From Mayamaea pseudoterrestris (lineage: Eukaryota; Bacillariophyta; Bacillariophyceae; Sellaphorales; Sellaphoraceae): DNA of 64,000 nt. Position numbers and translations under genes: made by a program. The DNA is taken from positions 434,001-498,000 of the forward strand of contig BROI01000020.1 in assembly GCA_027923505.1 (NCBI GenBank), read 5' to 3'. This document shows, piece by piece, positions 52,379 through 64,000 of this stretch (positions within the stretch are counted from its first letter, which is position 1; each line of letters opens with the position of its first letter). The notes beneath the pieces were generated by a model. It had not been told where the DNA came from. It searched no databases and saw only the letters and a program-made list of their open reading frames with translations.

Positions 52379-53890
52379 ATGACATGGGCAACGATCGAGT
52401 CTCTTCCATGGCCGGAGGGCAAGTACCGCGAGATTTTGTTCAAAAATCTGTATCACGATGACGACTCTTTGAATGGTTCCCGCCCTTCAAACCGTGCACT
52501 ACTTTTCAACAAAGTGCTGATGCATGCCTTACTTTCGTTGGAAGTGAAAAAGTTCGATCAAGCATTAAATTGTTTGAAGAAAATAACCTTTGCGCGGTTA
52601 CAGTTTGATGAGATAAATGTTCCTATGAGCGCTAATCCGCGGACAAGAGGCGACAAGGAACGCGCAACAAAGCTTGAACGACTATGCGAAACTCTTGGAA
52701 CCATTCGAACCATTAAACGGGCCGATTTGCATTCTCATGGATATGACTGGAGCATTATGCATGGAAATTTACTGCGATGTTTGAAACAAGTGAAGATGGT
52801 TTCGCTTCACGGTGGGCTAGGAGGTATAATTGAGCTTGTACCTGGTTTGGTTGGGCATGAGTCTATTAAAGAAATTGAGCTGCATCTTCCAGTGGAGTGC
52901 TACCCTATAATTCTTCCAACTTTGCAAACCCTGCCTTTGCTCAAGAAGGTGGCAGTGCGTTCGTGGGATTCGTTTCTCTTTCGAGCCGACGGTGCACCTG
53001 GCGTTCAAGCCATTGCTAATTTGCTCGCCACTGGCAAGTCTGGGCTTGAAGTCGACATTTATTCGCTACACTTTGAAGACGAAGCAAACGTGTGTTTCTG
53101 TGCTGGCGCTGCTGTTACAAAAATCCAATCGTTGGTGATGGATTCGTGCTATTTGCATGATCCTGTGATGTTTGCAGACGCAATAGCAACGTCGCATTTA
53201 AAGCAGGTCAAACTGGTAGATTTGGAGTTTGGCGGATCTGTTACAACATTTTTGAATGCGTTTGCCGCAGGACTAGAATCTATGCCTCAACTGGAAATGC
53301 TAACCTGCCGGCCTTCGCACCGCTTGGTTATTGGCAGGAACCCTCGCGACTATGATGCGGCCATGGCTGCCCTTGTTCGTGCCTTGGTCCACTGCCCTTC
53401 GCTCAAAACGGTTAAAGTGAATATCTTTGCGTATTCGTCTGAACTCGATGATGCACTGGCCGACTGCATTCGAAATGTTTCTCTGCTTGAGGAAGTTAGA
53501 GTTGATTGTCGATGTGCGCTCAATGGACGGGTGTTGGCGACGTATCCATTGCTCCTGCAGGCCATGGACACCAACTACTCGTTAAAGCGAGTTCAACTCC
53601 AGCCTCGGAATGAAATAACAACGGCAAAGGTTAAGATATATCTGACACTTAATGAAGCCGGGCGGGGGTACATGGCATCTGATAGTGGGAATTAACGCAA
53701 GGCTGTGCAGGTACTTGCAAATGTCCGTCAAAATCTGGCTGCTCATTTACTCATCTGCGCGAGAACCCGTTGGCTTGCAAAGTGGGCGCTACAAAGCGTG
53801 CATGTAGCAAGCACTCTTTTACGAATGACTTGTCAGTGTCCCACCGAAAGAGACACCGAGGCAGAGGTGGCTAAAAAGGAGCTACTGCTG
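52379..53890 (+). pseudogene. LRR/RNI-like family gene, recently disabled at the 3' end
   Basis: From ATG 52379 the frame is open for 438 codons and matches 50468-51973 throughout (MSANPRTRG, LERLCETLGTIRTIKRA, FLNAFAAGLESMPQLEML, LNEAGRGYMASD). It stops at TAA 53693-53695, where paralogues have CAA/CAG Gln after DSGN, a single C-to-T change. Homology continues (RKAVQVLANV), then loses one base near 53744. After that correction the family THLRENPLACKV end and a basic tail can be read to a stop at about 53890. Two independent lesions indicate a young pseudogene. A truncated protein lacking only the last 60 or so residues remains possible. Confidence 0.75.
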
Positions 53891-54041
53891 CAGAGGAGTC
53901 GTCGCCTTTAGGATAGGTCTATGAAAGAAGTGGACGAGCGTTCACATGGCTTCAATAAAACCATACAGTAATTCAGCCCTGTTTTTACAGACTTTTAGTG
54001 TCTACTTTGCCGCCAGTGTCTGCCGTATCGTTTGCCCTGCG

Positions 54042-54286
54042 TTAGTCCACAACATAACTATAAGTCTCCTGGTCCAAATTTCTATTTGAAAGTTGCGAAT
54101 CGATACGCGCCTCGCCATTGGGACCAACAACCTCGATGCGGTAAACATACACCTGCGCAAAGGCAAACGGTTTTAGACACCGCGGTATATAACAACTAGA
54201 GCAAGCTGCGGTGGCTGTGTAACGTACCTGAAGCTCTCTGTTTGGCCGTTCCGGAAAACGCGCCCAATTGCCTGCTCCTCTACGCT
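54042..54286 (-). pseudogene. remnant of an SNF2-family helicase C-terminus
   Basis: Minus strand 54286-54228 encodes SVEEQAIGRVFRNGQTESF, the SNF2 helicase motif VI (QxxGRxxRxGQ). After an intron-like gap with GTACGT and GCGCAG boundaries, 54152-54042 encodes VYVYRIEVVGPNGEARID and ends SYVVD-stop. The two parts miss perfect phase by one base, and nothing upstream restores motifs I-V. This is therefore read as the decayed 3' end of a RAD5/SNF2-like gene. Confidence 0.5.
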
Positions 54287-56145
54287 CAAATCTTGCAAGG
54301 GATCATTTCGTTCAAGCTGCCGTTACCGCTGTACAGTGGATGAAATAGTTATTCGACTCTGTTTGTAGGTCGAGCCAGCAGCACTCGATTCGCACCAGAA
54401 CTCTCGGACGGGTTTCGTCTTCTTATATGGCATCGGCCGTCTGATGGCATCAACTCTTTCGATTCATTTCCTCGACTGAATCGTCTTGTTCCAAACTTGT
54501 GTATCCCATGTCAAGTATATTCAGTACAGTTGCCGCAGCATCCACCGCAACAATATCGGAATCCGCAGATACAATAGACTGCGGATCCATCAGAAGAAAC
54601 CCATTACATAACAAACAAAGCCTTTTCTCGAGAAGCAAGGAGGGCATTTCTGTGGAGCCAATTGCCCACGACGGCTGGGTCAAAGTCTTGCTCCAAGCAT
54701 ATTGTGTGAAAACGTCGCGATACTTGGCCAGCAAGTCAGTGTCGAATACTGCGGAAGCAATTCCGAAACCTGAGTGACGCTCATTTTGCAAAAGGACGCT
54801 CCATCACGATCAAATGCCAAGTCAATCAAGTTGGTAACAGCAGAAAGACCAACTCGATAGTTTAGCAATGTTTTGGAATCGTTGTGCTTGGCTGGTGGAG
54901 CCAGTAGATTGGCAACTGCTGCTCGTCATCGTCACTTGTCGTTGCTCACATCATCCAAAATCCACGATACTCGCGGGTCCGATCGACTGACACCCAAGGA
55001 AGCTTGTCAATCTCCCCTGATACTGGATCCAGTGCCGTCGCATCCGGCGCCGCGTGCACGCACCCCGCGCAAGAAGGTGTCACCATCAAAGCGCATGTTT
55101 GTGGAATTTCGCAAATCAACGATTCACCAGTCGCTTTGGAAGAGATGTACCAGTTCTTGATGCAGAAAAGTGCCTATTACTTGCGTCAGTCTGCGAAAAG
55201 TAGTCATAGCTGCGTTGATAGGTCACAAGGAACTGAACGTATTGGCAGCAGTCAAAACGAAGCCAGCGTGACAAGGAAGAAATGGAAACGAAAGGAGTGG
55301 ATCAGTCAAGTGTAAAACGGCAATAAAGAATCAACCATGCACCTATTTTGATCAGCGCTCACCTCATCCTCCGCCAAGGACGGTGAAGTAGGATGCTCAT
55401 CCTCCTTGGATTGGAAGGATCTCATGGTGGAAGCGGCAGCTGGTTGTTGGCACGAGTTTTGTCGCGTCGCGATCCTTTGATCGAGGGGTTCAATGCCAGT
55501 GCGACAACTAGCTTCCTTGAATAAGCAGTTGCAATTTTGCATGAGCAAGCTCGCTGAGGCTGACCCAAGCAAAATGTATGCTGAATGATATATACAACAT
55601 ACATTTGTGATGTATGCATATATGATGGGAGGAGGTTGGATTGGAGTTGATTGTGGGGGGTGTACAGTCAATGCGGTGAATGAAATGCAAAGACCATACG
55701 TGGAACAGCTTGAGCAAGCTCAGAGGCTGAACCGGCGTTCAAAGAGTAGTTTAACAATTAGCCCCCAGAAGAGGGCATATTCTTGTTAAAGAATATAGAA
55801 CAGTTACTACACAAGATCAAAGCCAAAAGGCGAAGAGATAGTTGGTGTGAGGAATGCTGTAGCGAACGTTGCAGGCTGAGGGGATCGAACTCCTCGACGC
55901 AGCATCTTCAAATATCTTGGAAACACATCACCATAGCTAATGCCTGACCAGCCCAATGCTGAACTCTTAGTACATATACTATATACCGAATGATGACCCC
56001 ACTGCAATATACTATACATAGCAAGTGTATCAAGATCAACCGTATTTACTATTTATGGCAGGCGAGTTAATGAACAGCAACGACATAACACGACGGAACA
56101 CAACAATAGTGGATTTCTTACTAAAGGTTCTAATACAGTAACACT
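54287..56145. other. gene-poor region with short decayed frames
   Basis: Short frames occur on both strands (for example 54450-54791 minus and 55004-55315 plus), but none is convincing. A minus-strand fragment at 55807-56019 has GWSGISYGDVFPRYLK, faintly like GMC oxidoreductases; evidence is too weak to call. No RNA gene is found. Confidence 0.4.
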
Positions 56146-58533
56146 TCAGCACCACGAGATTATTGGGACAACTGTCTGATTTTGGACATTGCTGTGGATG
56201 ACAAGGCTAGCATTGAAAGTGTCTGGCTCAACGGGCGTGTCGGATTCAAAGCCAATTTTGACCTTGGTGTGCCCATTACAGCTGATGTAGGCGTTCGTTA
56301 TGCTGACTGTGAAGTATACTTTTCCATAGCCGACGACTGATATGTTTCGGATTCGCAAATTGCCTGGATTGGTTCGTCCAATGTAAAGCCACGCGTATGA
56401 TCTCCACTTTCCTTGGACAAAGACTGGCGCATCAAACGCCAACTTGGTGTCACTGACCCATTGATCCACTGTCGACCAGGTCCGTCGGTTTCGAACCTCG
56501 ACAATGTCGCCCCTCCCGTCAAAGTAGTTGAAGATGGGACGGGAGTAGATGCGCATGGGGCCATCATTTTGCTGCAAAAACTCCAGGAGGAGACATTTCA
56601 AGTGTTCCGCCTTTCCAACAACTGCCATATCAGTATCGTTCGCACGCAATACATTTTGTTTCTCAAACGGATCCGCGCCAAGGTCAAAAAGCATATCTTC
56701 CGACGCGCCGCCAGCCAACTTGGTAATCATCAATTTCCAGTGACCATGTCGCACCATAAAGTTTGGTTGCTTACCGAGCCCGCCATCGTTACCTTCTGGT
56801 GCTAAATCAATCTCGCCAATAACGTATTCGTCGTCGGAGAATCGGCGGTAGCTCGTGTTGAAGATGGCCGGTCGCAGACTATTGCCGCTGCTATGATCCA
56901 TATGCGATACGCCAAGAAAGTCCATGATTGTCGAAAAAACATCTAGGTGCGCGACCGGTCGATCAACAACAGTTCCTTTCGCAATGACGCCGGGCAGTCG
57001 CATAATGAGAGGAACTCGCATTACTTCCTCAAAGAACCCGCGCTTTCCTTGCATGCCGTGCGCACCAAGAAACTCGCCATGGTCGGATGTAAAGATTACC
57101 AACGTACTGTTAGCGACACCTTGCACGTCCAACTCATTTAGAATTGTCCCAACGTATGCGTCGAGCTGCTCGACCATGGCATAGTAAATGGCAGTCCAAG
57201 CTTGGACTTTGCTCGAGTCATTGAACCCTTTGGCCCAGCTTTGCTCTTGAACCCTCGCGAAATAATCATGACTCATTGGATCGTTCATGCTTGGCGGCAC
57301 CAATATTTGGTCCTGACTTGCGAGGTAGTAGGATGCATACTCCTCTGGAGCAATATATGGCGGGTGCGGATGCTCAAATGATACTGTCAGCGACCAAGGC
57401 TGGGCGCCTTGCGACAATCGTCGCACGGCTAGCATGCCCTGCGTGCCAGTGTACGCCGACAGTGACTCGTTCGACGGAACAGCGTCTACGCCCATGATGG
57501 TCGAATTGTTGTCCTCATTGTTGCGTTCAGTGTCGCTCAGGATCACAGTCGTCTGGTTGTAGAGCGAATCCAGCGGAAATGGCGTGTACGGCATGAGTGA
57601 CCTTGGATTGGTTTGCTGTCCAGGCGCATACTCCGACACGGCCGGAGGCGTCTTTACCCACGCTTGCAACTGACCAATGTACTTGTCATTGGAGAGCAGA
57701 CTACCAGAAAAGTAGGGCTGCGTGTAGTTTATCGAGTACGAATCGTAAACAATGGCATTGTTTTTTCCTTGTAAGTCGTAGAACCACCGCGGAGACAAGT
57801 GATACTTGCCATACGACTCAACTTGATAGCCGACATGATGCAACAGTTGATCGTACGTTCGTGTGCCGTTGATCTTGCGCCACAATGCGCGGTCGTCCTG
57901 ATTGATGACGGAGAAGCGCAAGCGAGGTCAGTGAAAAGACAGATTGTTTCGAAAACGCGTACGCAGCATGTTACGTACTGTTTCCGCAATCCAACTCTTG
58001 ATGAATCCATTGGACTGAATGCCATGACGCTCCAAGGTGCATCCACTCCGCAACGTGGCTCTCGCCGGCGCGCAGCTGCTCGACTGCGTGTAGGCGTTGG
58101 CAAAAGAAACTCCCTGCGCAGCCAAACGATCCAAGTGTGGCGTGCGAATCTGGAGCTTGCCTTTGTAAATGCTCATGCGATTCTGTACGTAGCCGATTGC
58201 GTCGAACCGTAACTGGTCGGCGGTAATGACGAGAAGATTGAGTCTGCGTTGCTGCTGTTTCGGTGGCGACAATGGTGGCGGTGGTGATGTTTGAGGCAAA
58301 GTAGTATCGTTGTTTACTGGCGGCGGAGGAAGCACTAGTCCATCGCTTGCGTTTGACGGCGCATCATTGACATGTACTCGCGTCGTAACCGTCAAGTCAG
58401 ACTTGGCGTCGTCGTGGTCGTCGTCGTATGAGTGAACATTCTTGCTCTTAGAGATGCAAATGGCTGTCAAAATGCTGGCGGCAACGAGCGCCGCGATGAG
58501 AAGCAACAGTTGAGTGAATCTTGATGGCGGCAT
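56146..58533 (-). CDS. type II membrane sulfatase
   Basis: Two exons, 58533-57979 and 57897-56146, with an 81-nt intron, join in phase (AET-DDRALW) to 768 aa. An N-terminal signal anchor (residues 6-28, QLLLLIAALVAASILTAI) and a Pro-rich stem precede the catalytic domain. LLVITADQLRFDAIG provides metal-binding Asp residues. SSCAPARATLRSG near residue 153 is the CxPxR motif, whose Cys becomes formylglycine. SYGKYHLSPRW and TSDHGEFLGAHGMQGKRG (near 455) complete the alkaline-phosphatase-fold site. It cleaves sulfate esters in the secretory lumen or outside the cell. The natural substrate, for example a sulfated polysaccharide, is inferred. The C-terminal 150 residues look like an added beta domain. 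Confidence 0.88.
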
Positions 58534-59866
58534 AGTCAGTTCGTTACACTTGATTCAGCCAGATTCGACTTGGCATAAAAGGAGCCGAAAGAATTGTAGG
58601 CTGCAAATGTGACTAGATTCTTGAATGGAGACGAGAAAAGCGAGGGCGACGGGGAGTGTTTTTTTTAACGTTGAGGCGTCGTCAGTCGAAGTTGAAGCCT
58701 ATGCCAACCATCGCTGCTGGCAAAAATGGCTCCACAACGTGCCTTGTCACATGACGGCGATGAAGAAGCATGCTTATTGTTTTGGCAAAGTGAGCCTGGG
58801 GCATGTTGCAAGCGCATGGCATCATCGCCAAAAGCCAAAAGATTGCCTGCGAACTGCGGTTTTCAATGCGACACCAAGTCAGTTGCGATAAATAGCTCGT
58901 TTTCAAACCACATTATGAAGCCATCCAAAAATAGTTTCAAGGGCAAAGCAGACGAAGCAGCACAAACATATGCAAAGCCGTGCAAGTTAGTCATTCGCGA
59001 AAGCTTGAAAATGTTGGTGAAAGCCTTTCCGCCTCGTTTTGCATTCATGAGCCATGCTCATATAAGAATCAGTTCTTGTTCTTCAATCTGCGGCGTCCTT
59101 CTTGATTAATTCATGGTAACTGCGTGTCATTATGATTTTTGCTGATTGTCAATCGACGCGCGGTTCACTTGGACGACTGGACGACGGCTGCGTGCGCATG
59201 GCGCATGACCAAGGCAGAAAGCAGAAGCATGCCACAAGTATTATGAAGCCTCTTTGCCACATAGAAGTTATGAAAAATTGCATGGCGATTTAAAAGGCTA
59301 ACGTAGATATATTTCGCTCGCATCATGCCGCCGCCGTCACGCAGCATCCCCCATGGTCATTTTCGTTGCCGCAAATCGAGTCGTGCTAATTTCGGCCAAG
59401 GTTCGTCGAGCACGTCCGTCCAGTGTGACACTTACTTAAACTGACGAGTATGCCGGCGCGTCGATCATCCAATCAAATGCGCTCGACACAAATTTCAGTT
59501 CACCACTTTCGCGCCAGTCAGCTACTTCCAACCGAATCAATGGAAACACATGGACTTTTGAAGAAGAAAGGCCTACCGTTCAAGCGGCAAGGAGAGGGAG
59601 CGATACATTCAAGTGACTGTCTAAGCATATGGTAGAAGCATCTTACTTGCTGGCTTGATCTTGCTGTAGATTGGTTTTGCGCGCTGCTGACTGCTCCCGA
59701 CTAGCAATTTACTGCAGCTGTTCACTTTGCGTTCTTGAGAACCGTCTGCCATTGCCGTCGAACCGTTCATTCATTGCCAGAAGTTCGCATCAAAGTTTTG
59801 GTTGGCTGCGAGACCAATCAACATACAAGAGACGGCTGTAGTAACTGCTAGCAAGAAGGAAACATC
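58534..59866. other. intergenic
   Basis: 1.3 kb between divergent genes. Only short, uneven frames are seen. No RNA gene, TIR or tandem repeat is noticed. Confidence 0.5.
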
Positions 59867-62800
59867 ATGACGATGCAGAAGCGACGATTGCAACAAATAC
59901 GCGGCAACTACACGACACCACCACCATGCTGCTGCCGCTACGTTCCATTACTGCTGCTGCTCGCCACTATTCTACTGCCATCGACCTGTTTCGCCCAAGA
60001 CGACGATTCAAATATTACCTCAAATAATACAGACACGTCACAACCTCCATTCAACGTCGACGGTTTTTTATCGCTCGAGGACTTGCAGTTTTGCTCCAGC
60101 GCCTTGGAGCAGAGCGACGCAAACAACGACAATGAAGTGGACAGTGACGAATACGTGACATTTTCGCAGCTCATGAATCCAACACTGGATGTCATTAGCG
60201 ACATTGACAACTATCGAGACATGCCACTAGCGTTTAAAGCTGCCTTTTTGCGCACGGCCTGTTTGTGTTCGTTGCCCGACTTTGGCGGCGATGAGGACGC
60301 ATTGAGTTGCTGCTTTGGCACGGCGGCCCACTTGCGCGCCACGACCCAACGCTTGTATCTATATGCCGCGTGTAGCTACAACTTGGCGGCGGCGGAAACG
60401 GTGCGCATGCCGTCGCACGCGCCGACGAATGAACCAACGATTGCGGCAACGAGTGAACCAACGACCATGGAGCCGACCGTCGAGCCGAGTATGATTCCAA
60501 CGACTATGGCGCCTAGTGCAGCGCCAACGACGAATGCAGTTCCAACGCTAGCGCCAAGCAGTGTTGCATCGCAGCCATCGACGCGTCCATCTCCGGCAGC
60601 GTCACCATCGCTGTCACCGGCACCAACCACTACCAAAAGTTCCGTGCAAACGGCCCGCGTGGCGTACCGCATTCGCATACTGGACGGGCAAGCCTTGTTT
60701 CGTACGAATTCCTCCTTTTTCGACAGCTACCTGAACGACTTGGGCGCCGCCATGGGGTTGCTGGCGCCGCAAGTGGTGAAAGACACGTTTGGTGATAATG
60801 GACGACGATTGTATCATGGAGGGAAGCGACGATTGAATGTCGTTTACGGCAATCAACCTGACACGATCTACACAATGCAGTATGTTGGTGCGTCACGCAA
60901 CGTTGGATATGTTATTGGTGTCGTGCGCATATTTTCAACTCACACTTGTTTCATCATTTTTTCACGCAGAATGCCCCAAGGGCATTCCAAAGACGGACGT
61001 TTGCCAACGGATTGTGGACAAAGTCAGTCTCGAGTTATCGGGCAAAGACGCCAACGATCCAATTGCCACCGTCGATGAGTATGAAGCAACACTGTCGAAT
61101 GCGATTGCGCGTGGCGACTTGGCGGCCTCGTTGGAGCAAGTGAGTCCAGACTCGCCCGTGATTATATTGGATGACACGCAGAAACTGGGGGCATCACCAC
61201 CTCAAACGCCAACCGACAAGGCGATAACCGACGAGTCTGGCTTGAGCGCGGGCGGCGCCGTGGGCATTGCCATTGGAGCATTGGTCTTGATTGTTCCGCT
61301 GGCGCTACTGGCCATGCGAAAAAAGCGACGCAAGAGTGAAAGTGCGGCTGCTGCTGAATTGGAAAAGGTTCCAGTCAAGGATATTGAGGAGAATGACAAT
61401 TTTTCCGCGGCGGCAGTTTCGGGTAATGACGCGGCCTCATCCGTGGCCGACAAGGATGTTTACATTGAAAACGAAGGAGCTGCGGCGGCGGCAGCTGCTG
61501 GTGGTGGCACTCTGCTTGGCGCGCACGCACCCAACTATGGTCGAAAGGATCGGCAGCAGCAGCAACAAGACTACGAGTTGATGGACATGGACATGGGCGA
61601 GGATGTCATGGCCGAACCTGGCATGGATGATGACCACCATACGACGGCATCATCGGAAGCTGGCAATTCGGGATGGTCGAGTAGCGCCGGTTTGTCGAGT
61701 CTCAACACTGGATCCATGGACGAATCGATGGATGCGGCCATGGCGGCGGGCACGACACTGGCGGCGATTGGATCGACGAGTGCACTGTCGCGAGTGGTGG
61801 TGGAGCATGGCGATGACACGGAGACTGGAGCATCGTAAGTATATTTTGATTGGAGTTTGCTCGCGGTTGTTTGTTTTTGGTGATACTCTCTAAACATCTT
61901 TTTTTTGCACAGTGAAAGCGACGCTGACATTGCTCCCGAATTGGCGCGTTCTCAACTAGACGGATTGATTGAAGCTGGTGACTGGGCCGCTGTTGGTGCC
62001 ACTGCCGCCCTCTTGGCGGCTGCGTCCGACTCTGCTTCCATGGATTCCAAGAGTCATGTCACTGGAAGGAGTGAGCGAAGTCGAGACACTACGCGGTCTG
62101 GAGTGGATTCGGCTCGAGCGGCGGAGTTGGATCAGCTAATTGACGCTGGTGATTGGGAAGGTGTCGTGCTGGCGGCGGCCAAGTTTGAAACAGCAGAATC
62201 TGGCGCTGATACGGATGGCGACCATGCCTCCATGGATGCCACCGAATCTGAAGCGGACATGTCTAATAGTCGAACTGGAGTTTCCACGTCGGCCGGGACA
62301 AGCCAATCTGACTCTATCAGCCAGAAAGCAAGGACGGCAGCAATTCGCAAAGAGGTTGTGGAGTTGGTAGAGCGCGTTGTTCCTGAGGAGTTGGACAATG
62401 TTGATGAAATGATGAACCAATTCAAAGGCCGAGAAGATGAATTGCTCGAGACGCTCAGAACAATGCAGGAGCGTTTCATTGCGCAAAAGGCGCGAGAGAC
62501 AAACCAAAAGTCAGCCAAGATTGAGGCGCGACGGACCGTGCGCGAGGCAGCAGGAATGAACGCTGCTCGAACAGATACGGGTCCTCGTCAAGCTGTGTCT
62601 CCGGAAGCGTCTAGTGGCGATGTATCGGCCCGCAGCGCTGACCGGAGTTCCATTGCCAGTGTACCATCGGAGGAACGACGAACCGCACTTGAGTCTGCTA
62701 TCGAAGCAGGCGACTGGGAAGCTGTAGGCGCGGCGGCTGCCTTGATGAGTGACGCAGACACCGGGAGCAACAACTCGGGTGACATTTCTCAGCTGAACGA

Positions 62801-63161
62801 AGCATTATCGAGCGTCGAGAACAGCCAGCGGAGCCAACGGAGTGAAATATCGGAATCCGATACTGCCCGAGCTGCGCGAATCGATTCTCTTGTCGGCAAG
62901 AGTGATTGGCAAGGTGTCGTTGAAGCCACTAAATTGTTTTCGGACGAAGACAAGCCTTTGCGTAGCCAGGAAGAGGAAGAAGCTCTGGCCGAAGCGGAGG
63001 CTTGGATGAAGATCGCCGAAGATACAAAAGAAGGCGCCACAGACGCGGCTGCGAGCGAAGCCGCTGAATGGGCGATTCAAAAGTCACTGTCCCAATTGCA
63101 GGAAGAGGAAAGGCAACAGGGAAAGAAGGAGCCTTCGGGGGACGACGAAGATGAAGTGTAG
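59867..63161 (+). CDS. single-pass EF-hand protein with cytosolic DWxxV repeats
   Basis: Three exons, 59867-60887, 60970-61834 and 61913-63161, with introns of 82 and 78 nt, give 1,044 aa. A signal peptide ends near PSTCFA. The lumenal part has a canonical EF-hand loop, DANNDNEVDSDEY, at about residues 83-95, a Cys-rich block, and a Thr/Pro stalk (residues 175-260, APTNEPT-type repeats). One membrane helix (about 435-457, GIAIGALVLIVPLALLAM) is followed by RKKRRK. The cytosolic half is acidic and contains four repeats of the type LIDAGDWEGVVLAAAKF, near residues 643, 700, 888 and 952, separated by Ser/Asp-rich linkers and a helical segment. I recall similar repeats in diatom membrane proteins but cannot name a function. 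Confidence 0.8.
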
Positions 63162-63375
63162 ACGTATATAGTGTGTTGCGACTAATAAATGTATTTGTGT
63201 TACCGGGCAGATCAATTGTAATATCTTCATAGCTACACGCCTCAACATTGGTCGATGCATGCTCACGAACGTTAAGCTATGTCAAACGTGGTTACTGAAG
63301 ACAGCTGGACTATACCACGATAACATTAAAATCTATGCCAAAACATTTCCATTCCATCTTTCATTACCCACCTGT

Positions 63376-64000
63376 TCACGGCATAAAAGAATCGCACTTT
63401 TTGTGCTTGTTGCACTCGCCGTAGCAACAGTCGGTATGACGAATGCACTTGGAGCCAGGTTCCCGACACACGCGGCAACGTCCAAGCTGCTGGCCGACAA
63501 AGTCGCGAATGCAAGTGAGGCCAATGCAGCAACGGCCGTTCGCTCGGCATGGCTTGCGCCTGCCGCGACACTGCTTGTTGGAAGGAATGGCGCGATACGT
63601 GTAGTACTGCGCCACCATGCGCTCAATCTGGCCAGGAGTAAAGCTCCCGTGCAAGCTGCGGCAGTCCGGTGTGCCATAGTTCATGACTGTACATAACGAA
63701 GGGAGGAATGCATGTGAGCATGATGATGCGACGATACCAATCCTTGCGCAAAGAGTCGTTCAGCATGCCAAACAAAGTCCATCCACTTACAGTTGTTCAC
63801 TGGATCCAAGCCAACATCAATTCCAGGAATGGAATCGTCGCAAGTATCCAGCGCCGCATCCAGCCAGCATGTTTCATTGTCATCCGTTGGCCCCGCATGC
63901 GATGGAGTATCATATACGCCGTCGTTCACCAAGTTTCTATAGATTGATTGGTCGTCATCGGTGGTAGTAAAGTTGGCCATTTCGGCACTGGCACAACCGT
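63376..64000 (-). CDS. M43-type metalloprotease, 3' end, with two knottin-like modules
   Basis: Partial: the 5' part lies beyond 64000. The frame enters with GCASAEMANF and continues through LVNDGVYDTPSHAGP to 63791. After a 104-nt intron (63790-63687), 63686-63376 adds FMNYGTPDCRS and FTPGQIERMVAQYY. VxDTP, the MNYG Met-turn and the FTPGQxxRM block are typical of pappalysin-like M43 zinc proteases; the HExxH helix would be off the window. The final 60 residues contain 12 Cys in two six-Cys sets (C-C-CC-C-C), each with the spacing of an inhibitor-cystine-knot fold. Likely secreted. The substrate is unknown. Confidence 0.75.

Noticed and set aside
55860-55905. GATCGAACTCCTC resembling a tRNA T-arm on the minus strand
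   Set aside because: No matching acceptor, D-arm or anticodon stem could be folded within about 75 nt.
55807-56019. GMC oxidoreductase fragment
   Set aside because: Only one short, weak motif; no FAD-binding or catalytic blocks.

Overview
This is nuclear DNA from a photosynthetic stramenopile, most likely a diatom; no species is claimed. Four things point there. Introns are short GT-AG introns (78-104 nt, one of 168) in intron-poor genes. Two small proteins near the left end carry a signal peptide ending just before a bulky aromatic residue, as in diatom plastid presequences. There is a transmembrane cyclase-phosphodiesterase fusion of the stramenopile kind. There is also an expanded LRR/RNI-like family and decayed remnants of diatom-type LRR membrane proteins.

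Layout. 0.2-3.7 kb: two putative plastid proteins and a TMEM87/GPR107-like seven-TM protein. 3.4-14.2 kb: a near-perfect 5,383-bp direct tandem duplication. Each unit holds the 3' end of the seven-TM gene, a spliced ATP/ADP-translocase-like transporter and a frameshifted LRR/RNI-like gene. 14.2-15.3 kb: a non-autonomous TIR element with two symmetric four-unit palindrome arrays at exact 30-bp pitch. 15.3-19.0 kb: an LRR/RNI-like gene between two broken LRR genes on the other strand. 19.8-26.8 kb: a three-exon gene for a 2,275-residue, mostly disordered protein with about 17 GRNP-type motifs, the strongest candidate here for an undescribed system. 27.1-36.1 kb: a small TPR-like membrane protein, then low-complexity and broken coding sequence, including a second tandem duplication (3,186 bp) carrying a 5S rRNA gene and a carnosine N-methyltransferase-like gene. 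37.2-48.0 kb: cyclase/PDE, mitochondrial carrier, 3-ketodihydrosphingosine reductase and an acidic, probably N-myristoylated protein. 48.6-53.9 kb: three tandem LRR/RNI-like genes, the last a pseudogene. 54.0-64.0 kb: an SNF2 helicase remnant, a type II membrane sulfatase, a single-pass EF-hand protein with DWxxV repeats, and the 3' end of an M43-type metalloprotease with two knottin-like modules.

The genes form no operon or single pathway; housekeeping genes are interleaved with a fast-evolving family. Local tandem duplication, microhomology joints, frameshifts and gene remnants show an actively rearranging locus, although the two near-identical duplications could also be assembly errors. 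All exon joins were worked out by hand from splice motifs, reading phase and protein similarity, with no transcript evidence.
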